Assembly: GCA_020063545.1 (NCBI GenBank) | Contig: JAGUUF010000379.1 | Span: 1-8,057, forward strand | Source: Cytophagales bacterium | Lineage (GTDB): Bacteria > Bacteroidota > Bacteroidia > Cytophagales > Cyclobacteriaceae | DNA length: 8,057 bases | Direction of reading: 5' to 3' | Part shown: piece by piece, positions 1-5,937 of the stretch | How the letters are laid out: each line of letters opens with the position of its first letter | Numbering within the stretch: the first letter of the stretch is position 1 | Position numbers and translations under genes: made by a program | Notes under the pieces: generated by a model | The model's database searches: none | The model's input: only the letters and a program-made list of their open reading frames with translations | What the model was told of the DNA's origin: nothing

Positions 1-304
1 CCTTTGGCGCTTTGAATTTCATCATTGGCAGGCGTTGCGAGATAACCAGGATGATCATTTTTACCGATTCAAGCAAACCTGAGGTACCGGCTTGCTCAAT
101 ACCCTGGGCTTTCTTTTTCATGTAGCCAGCCGAAAGTTTTTCGGATGTGACCAGGTGTGTAAAAACCTGGGCCATCGACCATTTTCCCGGTTGAGGTGAA
201 CAATTCCAGTCACTGTCCGGGAGGGGAGAAAACTGTTCTTCCAGTTGCTTACGCTGTGCCTCCAGTTGGCCGAAAACGCGTTCTAATTTTTGATTCATGG
301 GCAT
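1..304 (-). CDS. DinB superfamily protein, C-terminus beyond the window edge
   Basis: This frame reads from the minus strand and stays open to base 1, so only about the first 100 residues are seen. The visible part has a charged N-terminal helix rich in Q, K and E. It is followed by the signature W-x3-P-x-PGKWSMAQVFTHLVTSE, typical of the DinB_2 four-helix bundle family. Counting from the ATG at 298, Trp40 and His48 lie in this motif, and His48 is the expected first metal-ligand histidine. The other ligands would lie outside the window. Family members are metal-binding helical bundles, some acting as thiol-dependent transferases, so the exact reaction cannot be given. Two in-frame ATGs exist, at 304 and 298, with no Shine-Dalgarno to choose between them. 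The gene is divergent from the small membrane protein at 390. Confidence 0.75.
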   Translation of the reverse strand, partial: MPMNQKLERVFGQLEAQRKQLEEQFSPLPDSDWNCSPQPGKWSMAQVFTHLVTSEKLSAGYMKKKAQGIEQAGTSGLLESVKMIILVISQRLPMMKFKAPK

Positions 305-389
305 GCCAATAGCCGCCTAAAATGAAACTAATTCTCGGATTTTTCAGAATAAGGATTTATTTTTAATCATAACTAAACCCTAAAACATT

Positions 390-623
390 ATGGAAAATCA
401 ACAAGCTCCGGTGATGACCGTTAAAGACTGGATGATCACCATACTTATCTGTGCTATTCCTGTTGTTGGAATCGTTATGCTTTTCGTCTGGGCATTTTCA
501 TCCGGAAATAACCCTAACAAATCAAACTGGGCAAAGGCTGCCCTTATTTGGGCTGCAATTTTTATGGTTCTTTACTTTGTTTTCTTTGCTTCACTTATGG
601 GGGCAATGTTTATGTCAAATTAA
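390..623 (+). CDS. Small two-helix inner-membrane protein, function unknown
   Basis: This 77-residue protein has a short polar N-terminus and then two hydrophobic segments at about residues 13-38 and 48-72. A polar loop with the sequence SGNNPNKSNWAKA separates them. The NP-x-K-x-NWAKA loop and the preceding VMLFVWAF match, from memory, small conserved membrane proteins found in Bacteroidota and Firmicutes; I know no function for them. There is no signal peptide cleavage site. The start at 390 follows an A/C-rich leader without a Shine-Dalgarno sequence, as is normal for this phylum. A strong terminator begins 28 bases after the stop, so this is probably a single-gene transcript. The overlapping frame from 451 is a shadow. 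Confidence 0.85.
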   Translation: MENQQAPVMTVKDWMITILICAIPVVGIVMLFVWAFSSGNNPNKSNWAKAALIWAAIFMVLYFVFFASLMGAMFMSN

Positions 624-650
624 GTGCCATCAAATGGTAAGGAACTACTT

Positions 651-681
651 CATCCCGCCATCAGGCGGGATGATTTTTTTT
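651..681 (+). terminator. Rho-independent terminator after the small membrane protein gene
   Basis: A perfect 9-bp stem (CATCCCGCC at 651-659 with GGCGGGATG at 664-672) has a 4-base loop (ATCA). It is followed by one A and eight T residues (674-681). The opposite orientation has no T-tract, so it acts on plus-strand transcripts. The T-tract ends one base before the stop codon of the convergent lipid kinase gene. Confidence 0.92.
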
Positions 682-682
682 C

Positions 683-1651
683 TCACCACAATAACTTCAG
701 CTTTCCGGGTAGCAGATCAATTTTAACCGGCAAGGTTCCCACCAGTTCGCCATCGGCTTCAATTGCGTGGCGGCTGTCGGAATTAAGCTCAACACCTGAA
801 GCATCGCGGTAATGTATTTCGGGGTGAATAACCCGCCTGCCGTTTCGCATGCGGCCCTGCTGCAACAAGAAATCAACAGCCGATACATTGCCCCCAATAA
901 AACAGGTAAATGTCCCATCATCGGGTTTGGCATTGGGCGCAATGCCGATACCGCTGCCAAAGAAGCGACCGTTGGCTATTGCCACCGAACGAATTTTTCC
1001 CTCCCATTGCCACCCTGGCGCTTGTATGGCAACCCAGGCGGGTTTGTAAGAAGCAAACGTGCGCAGTATAGCGCTGTAATAGGTTAGTGTTGTTCCGAAT
1101 GCCCGACCGCTGTTAAGCACGCGCCTCACCACCTCCGGGCCCATGCCTACATCGGCAATGTTAATAAAGTAACATACAGGCGTACCGACTTCGCGGGTAA
1201 ACGTTATCCTTCCAACATCCACCGGTTTGGGTTTAAACTTTCTTAAAAGGTCAAGGAGTAGCGAAGCCTGAGGTTTGATGTTAACGGTTCGCGCAAAATC
1301 ATTCCCCGACCCAAGGGGTATTAGTCCGAGCACCGGAAGCGCAGAACTGCTTTCGTTTCCGGCCAGCATGCCGTTTACTACCTGGTTGAGCGTGCCATCG
1401 CCACCGGCAGCAAAAAGCACATCGCAGCGTTTTTCAACAGCTTTTGATGCCAACGTTACGGCATCGTGCCTGGTGCGGGTTTCGTGCACGGAAACTGCAG
1501 CCACTGTTTGAAGTGCAGGAAGAATTTTGGAGTAAAATAGTTTTTTCTTTAGGCAAATTCCGTTGAGGATTACGGCAATGGTTTTTACACCCCCCTGAAT
1601 CCCCCCTGAAGGGGGGAGATGGGGGTTGCCTGGTGGGGTTTCTGACTTCAC
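683..1651 (-). CDS. Diacylglycerol/lipid kinase family protein (YegS/DgkB-like)
   Basis: The 322-residue protein carries the hallmarks of the DAGK catalytic fold (PF00781 type). These are GGDGTLNQVVNG from residue 83 (nucleotide-binding loop), PLGSGNDFAR at 112-121, and the C-terminal EADGE at 298-302 that closes the active site. Family members phosphorylate diacylglycerol, ceramide-like or related membrane lipids with ATP at the cytoplasmic face; the substrate here is unknown. Length fits the family (about 300). The usual N-terminal NPxSG is not recognisable; the first strand reads IAVILNG. The only usable upstream start is GTG at 1651, which overlaps the stop of the TPR gene (GTGA) and suggests translational coupling. 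Residues 5-21 (PPGNPHLPPSGGIQGG region) are encoded by a C/G-rich palindromic repeat and are probably not part of the ancestral enzyme. No terminator of its own is visible downstream. Confidence 0.9.
   Translation of the reverse strand: MKSETPPGNPHLPPSGGIQGGVKTIAVILNGICLKKKLFYSKILPALQTVAAVSVHETRTRHDAVTLASKAVEKRCDVLFAAGGDGTLNQVVNGMLAGNESSSALPVLGLIPLGSGNDFARTVNIKPQASLLLDLLRKFKPKPVDVGRITFTREVGTPVCYFINIADVGMGPEVVRRVLNSGRAFGTTLTYYSAILRTFASYKPAWVAIQAPGWQWEGKIRSVAIANGRFFGSGIGIAPNAKPDDGTFTCFIGGNVSAVDFLLQQGRMRNGRRVIHPEIHYRDASGVELNSDSRHAIEADGELVGTLPVKIDLLPGKLKLLW
1590..1625. repeat. C/G-rich palindromic repeat at the junction of the TPR and lipid kinase genes
   Basis: On the plus strand there are C-runs at 1590-1595 and 1601-1606 and G-runs at 1611-1616 and 1621-1625. 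They form an inner stem of six C-G pairs around a TGAA loop and an outer stem of about five pairs, with a small internal loop. No T-tract follows on either strand, so it is not a normal terminator. Its form resembles dispersed short C/G palindromes I recall from Bacteroidota intergenic regions. No second copy is present in this window. It lies inside the reading frame of the lipid kinase and encodes its Pro/Gly-rich N-terminal extension. Confidence 0.7.
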
Positions 1652-2766
1652 TTACAATTCTTCTTAATGGCCGTTTTGGCTTCGGCTGACCCTAATCCTT
1701 CGGCTGTTTTAAAATCAAGGCAGGCATCGTACTTGTTGCCCATCTGCAGTTTTACCAGGCCGCGCTGGTAAAAAGTTTCCGGATCGGTAGGGTATAAATC
1801 AATAGAGGCAGAATAATCGTCAACCGCACCGGCAAGGTCGCCTTTCTCGGTGCGGCTCAATGCCCGGTTGTCGTAGTACACCGGGTTGGTCGGGTCCAGT
1901 TCAATGGCTTGTGTATAATCCTTGATGGCCCCGTCATGATCATCCAGGTTAAACTTTACAACGCCCCGCAGGTTAAGCGTTTCCGGATCATCCGGGTTCA
2001 ACTCAATGGCTTTATTGTAATCATCCAGGGCGCCCTTATAGTCTTCCTTGGCGCTTCGGGCAAGCGCCCGGTTTTCATACTTGAGCGCATCTTTCGGGTC
2101 GAGCTTAATGGCCTGATCGTAATCGGCAATGGCCCGATCGAAATTGCTCAGGTTATAATACGCCACACCCCGGTAGTTGTACAGGCTTGCATCGGTCTTG
2201 TCCAGTTCAATGGCTTTGTTATAATCGTCAACCGCACTCACGTATTCTCCCAGCTCGGCTTTCACCACACCGCGGTTAAAATATTTGTCGGCATCGGGCG
2301 GCCCAAGTTCAAGTGCTTTCGAAAAATCGAAGTAGGCGCCCTGCAGATCTTCAATGTTATATTTGGCAAACCCCCGGTTGGTATAGGCTTCGGTAAACCT
2401 TTGGTTGAATTTTATGGCTTTATCAAAATCAATAATAGCTCCCTCGTTGTCATTGAGTGCCATCTTAGCTTCACCTCTTTTATTCAACGCCTCGGCAAAT
2501 GTGGAGTCAACCTCCAGGGCGAACGTAAAGTCGCTGATGGCCCCGTAAAAATCCTCCAATCCCAAGCGGGCTTCACCGCGTAAGAGCAATGCCGTTTTGT
2601 TTTTCGGGTTGGCATCAATAACCTTCGTCAGTTCGGCTTTCGCGCTTTTAAAATCCTGTACCTGTATTTTTTTTCGGGCGGTTTCCAAATCCTGTGCCTG
2701 AGCAACCAGGCATAAAAAAATAAGGCTGGGCAGTATGGAGGTTTTTATCAACCAATATGTTTTCAT
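1648..2766 (-). CDS. Secreted tetratricopeptide-repeat protein (ten TPR units)
   Basis: Of 372 residues, 1-24 form a signal peptide (hydrophobic core 10-22, predicted cleavage A-Q-A|Q). Residues 25-364 are then a continuous array of ten TPR units, units 2 to 10 exactly 34 residues long, starting at 59, 93, 127, 161, 195, 229, 263, 297 and 331. Most units show the pattern R-G/A-x-A at helix A and A-x-x-D-Y/F-x-x-A-I-x-L at helix B, ending in P. The last unit ends with the degenerate AC-x-DF-x-TAEGLGSAEAK, and the chain finishes KKNCK, an ending I recall from other Bacteroidota TPR proteins. TPR arrays are protein-binding scaffolds; no enzymatic domain is present, so it probably binds partners in the periplasm or at the cell envelope. 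It overlaps the lipid kinase start by 4 bases and is divergent from the amidohydrolase. Confidence 0.9.
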   Translation of the reverse strand: MKTYWLIKTSILPSLIFLCLVAQAQDLETARKKIQVQDFKSAKAELTKVIDANPKNKTALLLRGEARLGLEDFYGAISDFTFALEVDSTFAEALNKRGEAKMALNDNEGAIIDFDKAIKFNQRFTEAYTNRGFAKYNIEDLQGAYFDFSKALELGPPDADKYFNRGVVKAELGEYVSAVDDYNKAIELDKTDASLYNYRGVAYYNLSNFDRAIADYDQAIKLDPKDALKYENRALARSAKEDYKGALDDYNKAIELNPDDPETLNLRGVVKFNLDDHDGAIKDYTQAIELDPTNPVYYDNRALSRTEKGDLAGAVDDYSASIDLYPTDPETFYQRGLVKLQMGNKYDACLDFKTAEGLGSAEAKTAIKKNCK

Positions 2767-2826
2767 GAAGCCAAGTTATTAAAATTTGATGGGTTTGAAT
2801 ATTCACACCACATTAGCACCATTTAT

Positions 2827-2882
2827 GTACGGTATCGGCAGCCCGGTAGGTTTCGGTAAACCTTCTAACCGCTTACCCGTAC
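2827..2882 (+). promoter_or_regulatory. Structured spacer upstream of the amidohydrolase: nested inverted repeats and three CGGTA copies
   Basis: Three nested pairings are visible: GTACGG (2827-2832) with CCGTAC (2877-2882), CGGT (2844-2847) with ACCG (2868-2871), and AGGTTT (2848-2853) with AAACCT (2858-2863) around a CGGT loop. The pentamer CGGTA also occurs as direct repeats at 2830, 2844 and 2854. The element ends 24 bases before the ATG at 2907 and has no T-tract. It could be an operator for the divergent pair or a leader-RNA structure. The pairing is seen directly; the regulatory role is inferred. Confidence 0.35.
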
Positions 2883-2906
2883 CTTTTCACAAAACATAGC
2901 CGCCCG

Positions 2907-4022
2907 ATGATCATGCGCAAGCTGCTTCTATTTGTGTTAACCTGCCCGGTACTGTCGGGTTACGGACAGCAAAAGGAGGAATTAAAAATGGATTTTGAGG
3001 CGTACGATCCTCCTTCAACCCTTGTGGTAGAGGAGCATAAACTTGTCCGTGCAAAATTTCCGTTCATTGATATTCACAACCACCAGGGCGACATGACGTC
3101 TGCCGGCAACCTCCACACGCTTGTTGCCGAAATGGATAAACTCAACATGGCCGTAATGGTGAACCTGAGCGGTCGCGGGTTTCGCAGAAGCGGGGATCAC
3201 CTCGAAAAATCCATCGAAGCCATTAACCAGCATTACCCAAAGCGGTTCATCCTGTTTACCAACATTGATTTTGCAGACATTGATAACCCAGAGTGGCAGT
3301 CGCGCACAATAAAGCAACTCGAAGCCGATGTGAAGCGTGGCGCCATGGGTTTGAAGATTTACAAAAGCCTGGGCATGAGCGCCCGAGACAGCCAGGGCAA
3401 TCGTATTGCCGTGGATGATCCGCGCATTGACCCCATCTGGGCAGCGTGCGGTGAGTTGAAAATTCCCGTTCTTATCCACACCGCTGACCCAAAATCCTTC
3501 TGGGATCCGATGGATGAAAGAAATGAACGATGGCTTGAACTGAAAACCGTTCCATCGCGTAAGCGAAGTGAAACCGACCCGGCACCGTGGGAACAACTGA
3601 TCCGGGAGCAGCACAATGTTTTCAAAAAACACCCGAAGACCACGTTCATTAACGCGCACATGGGCTGGTACCCCAACGATTTGAACAAGCTGGCCGCACT
3701 GATGGATGCCATGCCCAACATGTATGTAGAGATTGGGGCCGTGATTGCCGAACTGGGCAGGCAGCCGCGCACCGCCCGCGACTTCATCATCCGGTACCAG
3801 GACCGCGTGCTGTTCGGTAAAGACTCGTGGGTACCTGAAGAATACTCAACGTACTTCCGTGTGCTCGAAACAGCCGATGAGTATTTCCCCTACCACAAAC
3901 GCTACCACGCCTTCTGGCGCATGTACGGTATGGAACTGCCCGATGAAGTCCTCAAAAAGGTCTATTACAAAAATGCACTTAAACTTATCCCTTCCATCGA
4001 CCCCAAAATGTTCCCAAAATAG
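2907..4022 (+). CDS. Exported amidohydrolase-2 family metal-dependent hydrolase or decarboxylase
   Basis: The 371-residue protein belongs to the amidohydrolase_2 TIM-barrel group (PF04909 type), which includes ACMSD-like decarboxylases and lactone hydrolases. Metal-site residues appear in order: FIDIHNHQGD with His57 and His59, GLKIYK with Lys150 or Lys153 on a following strand, PVLIHTADP with His191, FINAHMGW with His251, and VLFGKDSW with Asp306. The set looks complete, so it should be active, but the substrate cannot be told. The N-terminus (RKLLLFVLTCPVLSGYG, then QQ) is a signal peptide with probable cleavage near residue 20, placing the enzyme in the periplasm or envelope. In-frame ATGs occur at 2907 and 2913; the second gives a more classical MRKLLLF start. 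It is divergent from the TPR gene and 98 bases ahead of the lipoprotein gene, in the same direction. Confidence 0.85.
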   Translation: MIMRKLLLFVLTCPVLSGYGQQKEELKMDFEAYDPPSTLVVEEHKLVRAKFPFIDIHNHQGDMTSAGNLHTLVAEMDKLNMAVMVNLSGRGFRRSGDHLEKSIEAINQHYPKRFILFTNIDFADIDNPEWQSRTIKQLEADVKRGAMGLKIYKSLGMSARDSQGNRIAVDDPRIDPIWAACGELKIPVLIHTADPKSFWDPMDERNERWLELKTVPSRKRSETDPAPWEQLIREQHNVFKKHPKTTFINAHMGWYPNDLNKLAALMDAMPNMYVEIGAVIAELGRQPRTARDFIIRYQDRVLFGKDSWVPEEYSTYFRVLETADEYFPYHKRYHAFWRMYGMELPDEVLKKVYYKNALKLIPSIDPKMFPK

Positions 4023-4052
4023 GGTTACTAACAGGCAGTTACACCCATTAAG

Positions 4053-4091
4053 TTTTCTAAACGCTTGAAATGGAGCCTTTTAGAAAATTTT
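4053..4091 (+). terminator. AT-rich hairpin between the amidohydrolase and lipoprotein genes, possible weak terminator
   Basis: A perfect 9-bp inverted repeat pairs TTTTCTAAA (4053-4061) with TTTAGAAAA (4079-4087). A short inner stem (GCT at 4063-4065 with AGC at 4074-4076) lies inside, and the sequence continues with TTTTG. The stem is A/T-rich and the T-tract is only four bases, so termination would be weak; a leader-RNA hairpin for the lipoprotein gene is the alternative. The ATG at 4070 lies in the loop, which argues against its use as a start. Confidence 0.4.
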
Positions 4092-4120
4092 GCTTAGTTT
4101 TACTCTATCAAACAATACCC

Positions 4121-5224
4121 ATGAAAAAGTTACTGTTCTGGCTACTTTTTCCGGCCCTGGTACTTTCGTGCCAGGTTCAGGATGCCGAAGAATTAACTGC
4201 CGCTGACGAAGAAGAGCTTTGGGAAGAATACGACCCCTCTTCAGCCGCACGCTATAGTGCCCCAAAAGGCGATAACGGTCCGCTGACCTTGCCTCCGGAT
4301 GTAAAGCCGTGTACCGATCCGGCTGTCTATGACCTGTTTGTAAGAAATAACAGGGATGTGGGAAGCGTCACCATCAGCAACGATGATAAAAATCTTTACG
4401 TTACCTATTTCACAACCAAAAGCCTGCAGAAACTTTTTCTATGGATTGGGGGCGACCTGAAGGACATGCCGCGAAGCCACACTGGCAACCCGGTTCTTGT
4501 AAATTTTATTTACAAAGCCAATGCAAACAACGCCAGCACGTACACGTTCAAAATTCCGCTTGATGACCTTGCCAAAAAGAAACTGGATTGCGGAAAAAAT
4601 CTGTTATTGGTTGCTTACGCTGAAGTAAATGGAGAGCCGGCTTTCGGAGGTGATTTTCCGATTCCCTGCTTCAACCGCTGGGCCTTTATTATGAAATATA
4701 AGATTGTGTGTTGCAGCCCGCCCGAACCCCCGGTAAGCGATGAAGAAACTGCTTTCGCCAAAGGCAACTGGGTGTTTGTGCAGGGTGGTTGCAACGAGTT
4801 TAACCCCGAATGCCTGCCTGGGCTAAATATTTCTAACCGCTGGGGCTGGGCCATAAATGTTGACGAACCCATTGAATTTGCATTTGATATTTATGCCGGT
4901 GCCGCCAAAAACGATATTACTAAGGGAACGAAAGTCGGGAGACTGGCGATTGAGTATGCAACCGTGATGATTAATGGTGCTCCAACTGCCATCGGAACAC
5001 TTACGTATTTGATTGACAACGGGTGGACGATGAAAGAACTGCACATTTACGCTGCAGACAACAGGCCGGTTACTGCTGCTCCAGGTCAGTACGGGCATAC
5101 CGTAAAATTCCCGGGCGGTGCAACGTACTACCAGTATACGTTAAACTTTGCTGACCCGGATGTTGCCAATGACGGGGTGTGGTTTATTGCGCATGCGGTA
5201 GTTAACCCATCTTCGGGCCTGTAA
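4121..5224 (+). CDS. Lipoprotein with two diverged copies of a beta-rich domain, function unknown
   Basis: Started at the ATG at 4121, the protein has 367 residues and a clear SPII signal: MKK, a hydrophobic core, then VLSC with the lipidated Cys17. An in-frame ATG at 4070 would bury this signal behind 17 residues and sits in a hairpin loop, so I reject it. After the cysteine comes a strongly acidic stretch (about residues 21-38, rich in D and E), then two related segments. Copy 1 is at about 70-169 (VGSVTISNDDKNLYVTYFT, ending LLLVAYAEV). Copy 2 is at about 256-361 (TKVGRLAIEYATV, then GWTMKELHIYAAD, ending WFIAHAVV). Cysteines cluster between them (CC at the linker, GGCNEFNPEC). I recall similar single domains in secreted Bacteroidota proteins but no function. 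A strong terminator follows. Confidence 0.85.
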   Translation: MKKLLFWLLFPALVLSCQVQDAEELTAADEEELWEEYDPSSAARYSAPKGDNGPLTLPPDVKPCTDPAVYDLFVRNNRDVGSVTISNDDKNLYVTYFTTKSLQKLFLWIGGDLKDMPRSHTGNPVLVNFIYKANANNASTYTFKIPLDDLAKKKLDCGKNLLLVAYAEVNGEPAFGGDFPIPCFNRWAFIMKYKIVCCSPPEPPVSDEETAFAKGNWVFVQGGCNEFNPECLPGLNISNRWGWAINVDEPIEFAFDIYAGAAKNDITKGTKVGRLAIEYATVMINGAPTAIGTLTYLIDNGWTMKELHIYAADNRPVTAAPGQYGHTVKFPGGATYYQYTLNFADPDVANDGVWFIAHAVVNPSSGL

Positions 5225-5245
5225 ATCAACACGTGCAAAAAATGT

Positions 5246-5270
5246 AAAGCCGCCTCCGTGCGGCTTTTTT
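5246..5270 (+). terminator. Rho-independent terminator after the lipoprotein gene
   Basis: The stem AAAGCCGC (5246-5253) pairs with GCGGCTTT (5260-5267), five G-C pairs plus three A-T pairs. It encloses a 6-base loop, and the T-run covers 5265-5270. It lies 21 bases after the lipoprotein stop and 30 bases before the nitroreductase start, so the two genes are probably separate transcription units. Confidence 0.88.
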
Positions 5271-5300
5271 ATTTTAAATTTCATAACCAAATAACCCACA

Positions 5301-5885
5301 ATGAACCCCGAACTGGCAAATGCGCTTATCCACTTAAGGCGCTCGGTTTTTCCAAAAGACTATACCGGGGCACCGGTTAGCGACCGGGTAGTATGGCAAC
5401 TGCTTGAAAACGCCAACTGCGCGCCAACGCATAAACTTACCGAACCCTGGCGATTTATTGTTTACTCCGGGGCGGGCCGTAAAAAACTGGCCCAGCTGCA
5501 GGCTTCTGTTTACTGGAAAGTAACGCAGGCCGATGGAACCTTTAAAGAAGAGCGCTACCAAAACCTGCTTACCAAGCCGATGGACTCATCGCACGTTATA
5601 CTGGTGTACATGAAGCGCGATGAAAAAAAATCTGTTCCTGAAATTGAAGAAGCCGGGGCGGTATTCTGCGCCATTCAAAACATGTACCTTACTGCCACTG
5701 CCTATGGTATCGGCTGCTACCTGAGCACCGGGGGCATTACCTATTTTGAAGAAGCAAAGGCAGCCTTTGGATTAAGTTCTGAAGATAGGATCATTGGGTT
5801 TTTTCATATTGGCATGTTGAAAGAACCACCACAACCCCGTAAGCGAAACCCGGTTGAAAATAAAGTGGGTTGGATACGGGAATAA
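5301..5885 (+). CDS. Nitroreductase family protein, YdjA-like
   Basis: The 194-residue protein is a single nitroreductase domain, close to the usual length of the compact YdjA-like branch (about 185). Visible landmarks are the N-terminal RRS at 13-15 (FMN phosphate contact in the family), NCAPTHKLTEPWRFIVYSG at about 39-57, EEAGAVFCAIQNMYLTA at 116-132 followed by the glycine-rich YGIGCYLSTGG at 135-145, and IIGFFHIGM at 164-172. Members are homodimeric flavoproteins that use NAD(P)H to reduce nitro compounds, quinones or other electrophiles; the physiological substrate is not deducible. It has no signal peptide, so it is cytoplasmic. The start at 5301 follows an A/C-rich leader without Shine-Dalgarno. 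Its stop codon overlaps the T-tract of the convergent operon's terminator, and it lacks a clear terminator of its own. Confidence 0.9.
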   Translation: MNPELANALIHLRRSVFPKDYTGAPVSDRVVWQLLENANCAPTHKLTEPWRFIVYSGAGRKKLAQLQASVYWKVTQADGTFKEERYQNLLTKPMDSSHVILVYMKRDEKKSVPEIEEAGAVFCAIQNMYLTATAYGIGCYLSTGGITYFEEAKAAFGLSSEDRIIGFFHIGMLKEPPQPRKRNPVENKVGWIRE

Positions 5886-5908
5886 AAAAGGAACCCATTG
5901 GGCTCCTT
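5884..5908 (-). terminator. Rho-independent terminator of the minus-strand paralog operon
   Basis: Read on the minus strand, AAGGAGCCC pairs with GGGTTCCTT around a 3-base loop, with one mismatch, and a run of six T residues overlaps and continues beyond the stem (complement of 5884-5889). The plus-strand direction has no T-tract after the stem, so it mainly serves the genes at 5938-7332. It overlaps the TAA stop (5883-5885) of the convergent nitroreductase gene. Confidence 0.8.
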
Positions 5909-5937
5909 AATCAATAATCAATTCAACTTACGGCTTC

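Noticed and set aside
358..365. Possible -7 promoter box TATTTTTA upstream of the small membrane protein
   Set aside because: The region is A/T-rich and no TTTG-like -33 box is at suitable spacing.
1590..1625. C/G palindrome as an intrinsic terminator
   Set aside because: There is no T-tract on either side, and it lies inside the lipid kinase reading frame.
1909..2583. Long 224-codon open frame on the plus strand
   Set aside because: It is antisense to the TPR array. Its apparent internal repetitiveness is the mirror of the 102-base TPR units, and the TPR reading has a signal peptide and perfect 34-residue periodicity.
3015..3659. 214-codon open frame on the minus strand
   Set aside because: It is a shadow of the amidohydrolase, whose metal-site motifs are all in the plus-strand frame.
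3745..4068. 107-codon plus-strand frame overlapping the amidohydrolase end
   Set aside because: Its Thr/Ser/Pro-rich composition is typical of an out-of-frame reading, and it shows no domain or signal.
4095..4102. Possible -7 promoter box TAGTTTTA upstream of the lipoprotein
   Set aside because: It is one mismatch from consensus, but the nearest TTG is 27 bases upstream, too far for a -33 element.
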